A stretch of 11,223 nt of DNA, taken from NCBI GenBank assembly GCA_045594445.1, contig JAZNYL010000076.1, positions 1 through 11,223 of the forward strand. The letters are read 5' to 3'. The translations under genes were made by a program, and so were the position numbers. The stretch comes from SVQP01 sp045594445 (GTDB taxonomy: Bacteria > Bacillota > Clostridia > Oscillospirales > CAG-272). This document shows positions 7,174-11,223 of the stretch, piece by piece. The number at the start of each line of letters is the position of its first letter. The first letter of the stretch is position 1. Below the pieces are notes generated by a model. That model saw nothing but the letters and a program-made list of their open reading frames with translations, made no database searches and was not told where the DNA came from.

Positions 7174-8088
7174 ATGGTTCTGCAATTTCACGATATCAAT
7201 AAATCCTACGGGAAAACCCAAGCACTCAAGGACTTTTGCGCAGAGCTTTCCGAGGGTGTGTACGCCCTGCTGGGGCCCAACGGCTCGGGCAAGACCACGC
7301 TGATGAATATTCTCACGGGCAATCTCCGCGCGGATGCGGGAAATATCACCTTCATCGACGAGGATGGACGCTGCGAAAACGTGGCCACCATGGGCAAGGA
7401 ATTCCGCGGTATGCTGGGCTTTATGCCGCAATACCCCGGCATGTACCCAAGCTTTACCTTGGAGGAATTTTTGCAATACGTTGCCACGCTCAAGGACGTG
7501 GGAAAGGATCTGCCCCGAAAGCAGAGAGATGCGCTGATCAGGTCTCAGATCGACGGCGTTTTGCAGGCGGTGGAGCTTTCCGACGTGGCGCGCCACAAGA
7601 TCGGCTCGCTCTCGGGCGGCATGAAGCAGCGTCTTGCTCTTGCACAGGCGGTGCTGGGAGATCCCAAGATCCTGATTTTGGACGAACCCACCGCGGGGCT
7701 TGACCCCAAGCAGCGCATTGCGGTACGCAATTACATTTCGCGCATTGCCATGGGCAAGATCGTGATCATCGCCACGCACGTGGTGTCCGACGTGGAGTTT
7801 ATCGCCAAGGAGATCATCATGCTGCGCAAGGGCGAGATCATCCAAAAAGCCCCCGGCCACGAGCTTTTGCAGCAGCTTGACGGCAAGGTGTGGACACTGT
7901 GCGTGCCCGAGGGCGAGATCGCTTCGGTGCAAAGCGCCTTTGCCGTAACCAACATCTCGGCAGCCGAGCATCAACCCGGCATGGCCGTCCTGCGTGTTCT
8001 TTGCGACACACGCCCCGCCCCCGAGGCGTGCGAGCAATCCCCCACCCTGGAGGATTATTACCTGTACGTATTCGGACAGCAAGCATAA
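7174..8088 (+). CDS. ABC transporter ATP-binding protein
   Basis: This 304-aa cytoplasmic nucleotide-binding subunit powers the adjacent permease. All motifs are intact: Walker A GPNGSGKTT (34-42), Q-loop Gln86 (MPQYPG), signature LSGGMKQRL (146-154), Walker B ILILDEP with catalytic Glu171, D-loop AGLDP, and H-loop His202 (IIATH). The last ~80 residues (from KVWTLCVPEG) form the small C-terminal extension common in ABC-2 exporter ATPases. AAGGAG lies nine bases before the ATG, and the ATG directly abuts the permease stop, so the two are cotranscribed. It is the final gene of the operon. It would function as a dimer on the fused permease. The closest general class is the CcmA/YhaQ-like exporter ATPases, which include drug and bacteriocin self-protection pumps. 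The sequence alone does not reveal the substrate. Confidence 0.96.
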   Translation: MVLQFHDINKSYGKTQALKDFCAELSEGVYALLGPNGSGKTTLMNILTGNLRADAGNITFIDEDGRCENVATMGKEFRGMLGFMPQYPGMYPSFTLEEFLQYVATLKDVGKDLPRKQRDALIRSQIDGVLQAVELSDVARHKIGSLSGGMKQRLALAQAVLGDPKILILDEPTAGLDPKQRIAVRNYISRIAMGKIVIIATHVVSDVEFIAKEIIMLRKGEIIQKAPGHELLQQLDGKVWTLCVPEGEIASVQSAFAVTNISAAEHQPGMAVLRVLCDTRPAPEACEQSPTLEDYYLYVFGQQA

Positions 8089-8090
8089 CG

Positions 8091-8118
8091 AAAAGCCGAG
8101 GCAATGCCTCGGCTTTTT
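8091..8118 (+). terminator. Terminator after the ABC operon, likely bidirectional
   Basis: The stem GCCGAGGC (8095-8102) / GCCTCGGC (8106-8113) has a 3-base AAT loop and is extended by flanking AAAA and TTTT. It is followed by T5-CTTTT on the plus strand and by TTTT on the minus strand. It lies two bases after the ATPase stop, between convergent genes, so it can end transcripts from both sides. Confidence 0.93.
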
Positions 8119-8136
8119 CTTTTGATTCTTCTTGAC
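8106..8136 (+). repeat. 31-bp direct repeat, left copy
   Basis: This stretch runs from the right arm of the ABC operon terminator hairpin to TTCTTGAC. It is repeated at 8988-9018 with 30 of 31 bases identical (C at 8128 against T at 9010). The two copies bracket the phosphatase gene and its promoter, 882 bases apart. Confidence 0.9.
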
Positions 8137-8174
8137 GATAGTGCCGCCTTTGTATCTGCAGCAAAAATCCGGCA

Positions 8175-8882
8175 TTAATTCTCGTCGATATAGTATTCCT
8201 CGCCCGTGTCAAGGCAGAGTAGCATGGGGTGGCCTTGCTTGGAGGCGGCACCCGTGTCAATGTTCCACCAGCCGGCGGTTTTGACCATGCGGTTTTGGTA
8301 TTTCGGATCAAGATAATAGGTGGGCGTATGTCCGAAGATGACGGTATAGGCATCCGGCTCGTAGGTAGTGGAAAGATCGGGACGCTCCCACAGCAGATCA
8401 TGCCATGAATACTCCGAGAGATCCTTTCCCTTCTCAAACTGCCCAAGTCCTCCGTGCACCAGCACGTACCTTCTGTCCGAAAGCTCAAGCTGCTGATATA
8501 AAGGGCACTCCTGTACGTATGCAAAAATCCTGCTCCGCACCGTTGCATCCTCGGCTTTGAGCGCGCGAATGGTGAAATCCGCACCGTTGCGCTTCCATCG
8601 GTCAAGCGCCTTGACCATACCCGAATCGGGATACTTGCTTGCATCCTCGTCAAAGATCCACCCTGCATCCAGCATCATTTTTTCGTGATTCCCCATCAGC
8701 AGCGTCACGTTCGGGGCGTCCATGATCCATTTCAGGATATCCACGCCGCCAAGATTACTCCTATCCACCACGTCGCCAAGGATATAGAGATGGTTTTCGG
8801 GGTGCTCCCAAAACCGCGCCGCTTGCAAAAGTCTTTGCAACGACTCAAATTTGCCGTGAAGGTCCGACGTCAGATAAATCAT
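8175..8882 (-). CDS. Calcineurin-like serine/threonine or bis-polyphosphate phosphoesterase
   Basis: This 235-aa cytoplasmic metallophosphoesterase is of the PPP type (PrpA/PrpB/ApaH-like). It carries the full two-metal signature in order: DLHG (7-10), GDVVDR (36-41), GNHE (64-67), VHGG (His143) and FGHT (His185). Such enzymes dephosphorylate proteins or cleave dinucleoside polyphosphates, and the sequence does not tell which. The start is the ATG on the minus strand at 8882-8880, giving MIYLTSD. It is preceded by AAAGGAG at good spacing and by a strong promoter. The frame stays open upstream to 9020 but that part lies over the promoter and is not coding. It is transcribed alone, convergent with the ABC operon. 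The gene and its promoter lie between two 31-bp direct repeats, suggesting it came in as a unit. No other phosphatase-pathway gene is nearby. Confidence 0.93.
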   Translation of the reverse strand: MIYLTSDLHGKFESLQRLLQAARFWEHPENHLYILGDVVDRSNLGGVDILKWIMDAPNVTLLMGNHEKMMLDAGWIFDEDASKYPDSGMVKALDRWKRNGADFTIRALKAEDATVRSRIFAYVQECPLYQQLELSDRRYVLVHGGLGQFEKGKDLSEYSWHDLLWERPDLSTTYEPDAYTVIFGHTPTYYLDPKYQNRMVKTAGWWNIDTGAASKQGHPMLLCLDTGEEYYIDEN

Positions 8883-8887
8883 GTCCG

Positions 8888-8894
8888 CTCCTTT
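8888..8894 (-). promoter_or_regulatory. Ribosome binding site setting the phosphatase start
   Basis: On the minus strand AAAGGAG lies five bases before the ATG of MIYLTSD. It rules out the longer upstream reading frame, which would start before the promoter. Confidence 0.85.
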
Positions 8895-8913
8895 TCGCTT
8901 GATTGATACCTCT

Positions 8914-8942
8914 ATTATAGCACACGATTGCATATTTGTCAC
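8914..8942 (-). promoter_or_regulatory. Sigma-A promoter of the phosphatase gene
   Basis: On the minus strand, GTGACA (8942-8937) and a perfect TATAAT (8919-8914) are separated by 17 bases. This puts the transcription start about 25 bases before the start codon. Confidence 0.85.
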
Positions 8943-8987
8943 CACGTCCGCGGATTTTTCTGCTTGCGCTGCCCCGGTACGTCTACC

Positions 8988-9018
8988 GCCTCGGCTTTTT
9001 CTTTTGATTTTTCTTGAC
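8988..9018 (+). repeat. 31-bp direct repeat, right copy
   Basis: This is the second copy of the repeat at 8106-8136, one mismatch in 31. Here the left hairpin arm of the terminator is missing. The end of the copy instead supplies most of the -35 box (TTGAC of TTGACA) of the isomerase promoter. An imperfect inverted repeat CGGTA-CGTC-TACCG (8975-8988) sits at its left edge. Confidence 0.9.
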
Positions 9019-9042
9019 ACACCCCCGCAAACAAGCTATAAT
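9014..9042 (+). promoter_or_regulatory. Consensus sigma-A promoter of the isomerase-dehydrogenase unit
   Basis: A perfect TTGACA (9014-9019), a 17-base spacer and a perfect TATAAT (9037-9042) are preceded by a T-rich stretch resembling an UP element. Transcription would start near 9049, giving a leader of about 24 bases with a strong ribosome binding site. Confidence 0.95.
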
Positions 9043-9058
9043 AAAATCAGAAAATGGC

Positions 9059-9066
9059 AAGGAGGT
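9059..9066 (+). promoter_or_regulatory. Ribosome binding site setting the isomerase start
   Basis: AAGGAGGT, a full match to the 16S anti-Shine-Dalgarno, lies six bases before ATG 9073 (three before ATG 9070). It excludes the open frame that runs upstream through the promoter to 8881. Confidence 0.9.
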
Positions 9067-9072
9067 GGCATG

Positions 9073-9834
9073 ATGGACACGCAAAAGCACCGCACGGGAT
9101 TGGTTTCGGTTTCGTTTCGCGGGCACTCGCCGCGCGAGATTCTGTGCGCGATGAAGGGCGCGGGGCTTTCCTTGATCGAATGGGGCAGCGACGTGCACGC
9201 CCCCTGCCACGACGTGGCGCGTCTTAACGAGTTGGTTGCACTCATGAACGAATTCGGTGTGCGCTGCTGCTCTTACGGCACGTATTTTCGCCTTGGGCAG
9301 ACGCCGATTGTCGAATTGGAGGCCTATATCCTTGCCGCCAAAACCTTGGGCACGGACACCTTGCGCCTGTGGTGCGGCACCAAATCAGGTGCGGATATGA
9401 CGTCTGACGAGACCTTGTCGCTGCTTGCCGATTGCCGCGCGGCGGCCGAGATAGCAGAGAGGCACGGCGTCACACTTTGCACCGAATGCCATAGGGGCAC
9501 CTTTACCGAACGCCCCGAGGACGCGCTTTGGCTGATGCAAGAGGTGGACTCCCCGCATTTTCGCACCTACTGGCAGCCGTTTCAGCACAGAGAGGTTGAA
9601 CAAAACCTCGCATATTTGCGAGACCTTGCCCCTTACGTGACGCATCTGCACGTATTTCAATGGAAGGGCGCAGCGCGCTATTCCCTTTCCGAGGGCGCAG
9701 GCGAATGGCAAGGCTATCTTGCGCTTTTGGAAGGATCACACACGCTCCTGCTCGAATTCATGCCGGACGACAAGCTTGAAACGCTCTTCGCAGAGGCCTG
9801 TGCCCTGCGCGCCATCATAGGAGAACACCAATGA
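9073..9834 (+). CDS. Xylose isomerase-like TIM-barrel sugar isomerase/epimerase
   Basis: This protein of about 253 aa belongs to the AP-endonuclease-2/xylose isomerase-like TIM-barrel family. Members isomerise, epimerise or dehydrate sugars and inositols using a divalent metal in the cytoplasm. Visible family marks are the N-terminal barrel strand and helix (SVSFRG...IEWGSD at 36-40), GTDTLRLWCG at the third/fourth strand, TECHRG with likely ligand Glu138, TYWQPF (Gln168), HLHVFQW with His193, and LLLEFMPDD with Glu228. The spacing fits the Glu/Asp/His/Glu set of ketose 3-epimerases, except that Gln stands where Asp is usual. ATG 9070 directly precedes the chosen ATG 9073. It is driven by a perfect promoter and overlaps the dehydrogenase gene by four bases, so the two probably act on one pathway. 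The substrate is unknown; IolE/IolI-like or 3-epimerase-like roles are possible. Confidence 0.88.
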   Translation: MDTQKHRTGLVSVSFRGHSPREILCAMKGAGLSLIEWGSDVHAPCHDVARLNELVALMNEFGVRCCSYGTYFRLGQTPIVELEAYILAAKTLGTDTLRLWCGTKSGADMTSDETLSLLADCRAAAEIAERHGVTLCTECHRGTFTERPEDALWLMQEVDSPHFRTYWQPFQHREVEQNLAYLRDLAPYVTHLHVFQWKGAARYSLSEGAGEWQGYLALLEGSHTLLLEFMPDDKLETLFAEACALRAIIGEHQ

Positions 9835-10814
9835 ACGCGATATTTTTATGCAACAGCCCCGACAACATGCGCCGCGTATACGACACGACAGCCGTATCGC
9901 GCCTGCGTGCGATCTGCTCACTTGACGAGCGTATTTATACCGCGGCCGAGCTTGACGCCATTCCCACCGACACCGAGATCGTTTTCTCCACTTGGGGTAT
10001 GCCGAACTTGACCGAGGCGCAGATCGCGCAGCATCTGCCCCGCCTGCAATGCGTTTTCTACGCCGCAGGCAGCGTACAGGCCTTTGCGCGTCCTTTCCTT
10101 GCGCGCGGCGTGCGCGTATTCAGCGCGTGGGCAGCCAACGCCGTGCCCGTGGCCGAATACACCGTGGCGCAGATTTTGCTTGCAAACAAAGGCTTTTTTG
10201 CGCAGGCAAGAGACATGAAGATCCATCAGTTCGCTCCGCGCAGCACCGCCTATCTTGGCAACTATGCGCAAAGCGTTGGCCTGATCGGCTGCGGCATGAT
10301 CGGCTCTTTGGTGGCACAAATGCTCAAATCCTACGCGCTGGACGTATACGTTTACGATCCCTATCTTTCCCCCGAAAAGGCCGCCGCGCTTGGCGTGACG
10401 CCTTGTGCGCTTGATGAGATTTTCAAGCGGTGCGCGGTGGTATCCAACCACCTGCCCAATAATGCCGAAACGCGCGGCATGCTGACCTATGCGCAATTCT
10501 CGCGCATGCGCCCCTACGCCGCCTTTCTCAACACGGGCCGCGGTGCGCAGGTGGTAGAGTCTGATCTGATCCGCGTGCTTGGAGAGCGTCCCGACCTGAT
10601 CGCCATTCTGGACGTGACCGACCCCGAGCCGCCCGTGCAGGGCTCTCCCCTCTATTCCCTGCCCAACTGCATTCTGACTCCGCACATTGCGGGCAGCCTT
10701 GGCCAAGAGGTTTGGCGCATGTCAGCTTATATGGCAGATGAATTTGCGCTTTATCAAAGCGGCGAATCCACGCGCTACGAGGTCACGGCACAAATGCTTG
10801 CGACCATGGCGTAA
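9831..10814 (+). CDS. D-2-hydroxyacid dehydrogenase (NAD-binding)
   Basis: This 327-aa cytoplasmic oxidoreductase belongs to the D-isomer specific 2-hydroxyacid dehydrogenase family, which converts 2-hydroxy acids to 2-keto acids and back with NAD(H). The Rossmann motif GLIGCGMIGS has glycines 153, 155 and 158. Asp176 at the end of the second strand (VYVYDP) favours NAD over NADP. The catalytic set is complete: Arg237 (NTGRGAQV), Glu266 (DVTDPEPP) and His285 (TPHIAGS). The length fits the family. The N-terminal substrate domain (1-100) is divergent and does not show which substrate is used; SerA-like, hydroxypyruvate and sugar-acid roles are all open. ATG 9831 overlaps the isomerase stop (ATGA), and AGGAG lies seven bases upstream. 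It is the last gene of the two-gene unit and a terminator follows. Pairing with the isomerase suggests sugar or sugar-acid catabolism (inference). Confidence 0.93.
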   Translation: MNAIFLCNSPDNMRRVYDTTAVSRLRAICSLDERIYTAAELDAIPTDTEIVFSTWGMPNLTEAQIAQHLPRLQCVFYAAGSVQAFARPFLARGVRVFSAWAANAVPVAEYTVAQILLANKGFFAQARDMKIHQFAPRSTAYLGNYAQSVGLIGCGMIGSLVAQMLKSYALDVYVYDPYLSPEKAAALGVTPCALDEIFKRCAVVSNHLPNNAETRGMLTYAQFSRMRPYAAFLNTGRGAQVVESDLIRVLGERPDLIAILDVTDPEPPVQGSPLYSLPNCILTPHIAGSLGQEVWRMSAYMADEFALYQSGESTRYEVTAQMLATMA

Positions 10815-10824
10815 ACATAAAAGA

Positions 10825-10854
10825 CCCACGATGCTGCGCATCGTGGGGTTTTTT
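10825..10854 (+). terminator. Terminator after the dehydrogenase gene
   Basis: A perfect 10-bp stem CCCACGATGC (10825-10834) / GCATCGTGGG (10838-10847) has a TGC loop and is followed by G and six T residues. It is ten bases after the stop codon. On the minus strand the hairpin is followed only by a broken T-run (TCTTTT), so it may also help end the convergent LRR gene. Confidence 0.93.
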
Positions 10855-10876
10855 CTTTATTTTTTCACATTTTGAG

Positions 10877-11223
10877 CTACTCCGCGTCAAACACGAAGGT
10901 AAGCTTTCTGTGCGCCCAATAGTATCCGCTGTTATAGGTTGATTCCGGCGGAACGTGGACCTTGAACGAAGAAGCCGTACCCTCGAAGCTTGCGGGCGGA
11001 AGAATGCTCTCACAGTCGAGAACGTAGCACCACATCTCGGTAAGAGTTGACGCGCCTGTGAACGCACCGTCCATAATAGTGTCGACGTTCGTGTCGGCAG
11101 GAATTACAAGCTTTGTCACAGAGCCGCCCTCAAATGCCGACGGACCTATTGCGGTAACCTTTCTGCCATCGTAGCCCTGCGGCACTGTAAGCGTCTTCTG
11201 CGATTTGCCGAGCTGTGTGAGCC
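10877..11223 (-). CDS. BspA-like leucine-rich-repeat protein, C-terminal part
   Basis: This is the last ~115 residues of a surface-type LRR_5 (BspA/TpLRR) protein; the frame is open to the window end, so the 5' part is missing. The repeat pattern is visible in VTAIGPSAFEGGSVTKLVIP followed by MDGAFTGASTLTEMWCY and ASFEGTASSFKVHVPPES, the usual ~23-residue period (xxIgxxAFxgxxxLxxvxIP). Such proteins are abundant in gut and oral bacteria and often mediate adhesion or carbohydrate and host contact. The end is YYWAHRKLTFVFDAE, without an LPxTG motif or a membrane helix. Any anchor must therefore lie in the missing N-terminal part, or the protein is secreted. It is convergent with the dehydrogenase gene. 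An internal GTG at 11185 is not a credible start because repeat sequence (TQLGKSQKTLTV) continues upstream. Confidence 0.88.
   Translation of the reverse strand, partial: LTQLGKSQKTLTVPQGYDGRKVTAIGPSAFEGGSVTKLVIPADTNVDTIMDGAFTGASTLTEMWCYVLDCESILPPASFEGTASSFKVHVPPESTYNSGYYWAHRKLTFVFDAE

Noticed and set aside
8132..8160. Promoter starting at TTGACG in the left 31-bp repeat
   Set aside because: No acceptable -10 box lies at 16-18 bases, and there is no plus-strand gene downstream before the convergent phosphatase.
6697..8175. 492-aa open frame on the minus strand
   Set aside because: It is antisense to the permease and the clearly real ABC ATPase, crosses the terminator hairpin and has no recognisable domain; it is a product of codon bias.
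8883..9020. N-terminal extension of the phosphatase frame
   Set aside because: It spans the gene's own -10 and -35 boxes, and the good ribosome binding site and family alignment start at MIYLTSD.
8881..9072. N-terminal extension of the isomerase frame
   Set aside because: It would cover the consensus promoter, and the ribosome binding site fits the ATG at 9070/9073.
9918..10706. 262-aa open frame on the minus strand
   Set aside because: It is the shadow of the dehydrogenase gene, which has all catalytic motifs on the plus strand.
1..11223. CRISPR, tRNA, transposase or phage genes
   Set aside because: No regularly spaced repeats, cloverleaf-like sequence or recognisable mobile-element protein was seen. 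The only direct repeats are the pair around the phosphatase and the tandem lipoprotein genes.

Overview
The window looks like a chromosomal segment of a Gram-positive anaerobe of the class Clostridia, probably a gut-type member. The evidence is the clostridial style of TypA/BipA, Lgt/Lsp-type lipoproteins, consensus sigma-70/sigma-A promoters, AGGAGG ribosome binding sites, and a BspA-like leucine-rich-repeat surface protein. The exact genus cannot be told from the sequence. No tRNA, rRNA, CRISPR array, transposase or phage gene was seen, and no gene-free stretch exceeds 300 bases.

Layout: (1) 1-1482, the 3' part of typA/bipA, closed by a strong terminator (1496-1527). (2) 1630-8088, a compact five-gene operon: three tandem paralogous lipoproteins (about 380 aa each, predicted beta-propeller-like, each with a conserved Cys-x4-Cys-x-His...Cys motif), a 700-aa permease that appears to be two ABC-2-type half-permeases fused in tandem, and a 304-aa ABC ATPase. 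The genes are 14 bases apart, overlapping or directly abutting. A terminator (8091-8118) ends the operon, and a possible structured leader lies just before the first gene. (3) 8175-8882 on the minus strand, a calcineurin-like (PPP/ApaH-type) phosphoesterase with its own promoter. It is bracketed by 31-bp direct repeats that match at 30 of 31 positions. (4) 9073-10814, a two-gene unit driven by a perfect TTGACA-17-TATAAT promoter: a xylose-isomerase-like TIM-barrel protein overlapping a D-2-hydroxyacid dehydrogenase. It ends at a terminator (10825-10854). (5) 10877-end on the minus strand, the C-terminal part of a BspA-like LRR protein.

The most novel part is the lipoprotein x3 / fused permease / ATPase operon. 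Its architecture suggests an envelope transport or self-protection machine in which three diverged surface lipoproteins serve one ABC exporter. The substrate cannot be read from the sequence. The isomerase and dehydrogenase probably act on the same small sugar or sugar-acid substrate. The direct repeats around the phosphatase suggest that this gene was inserted between the ABC operon terminator and the isomerase promoter.
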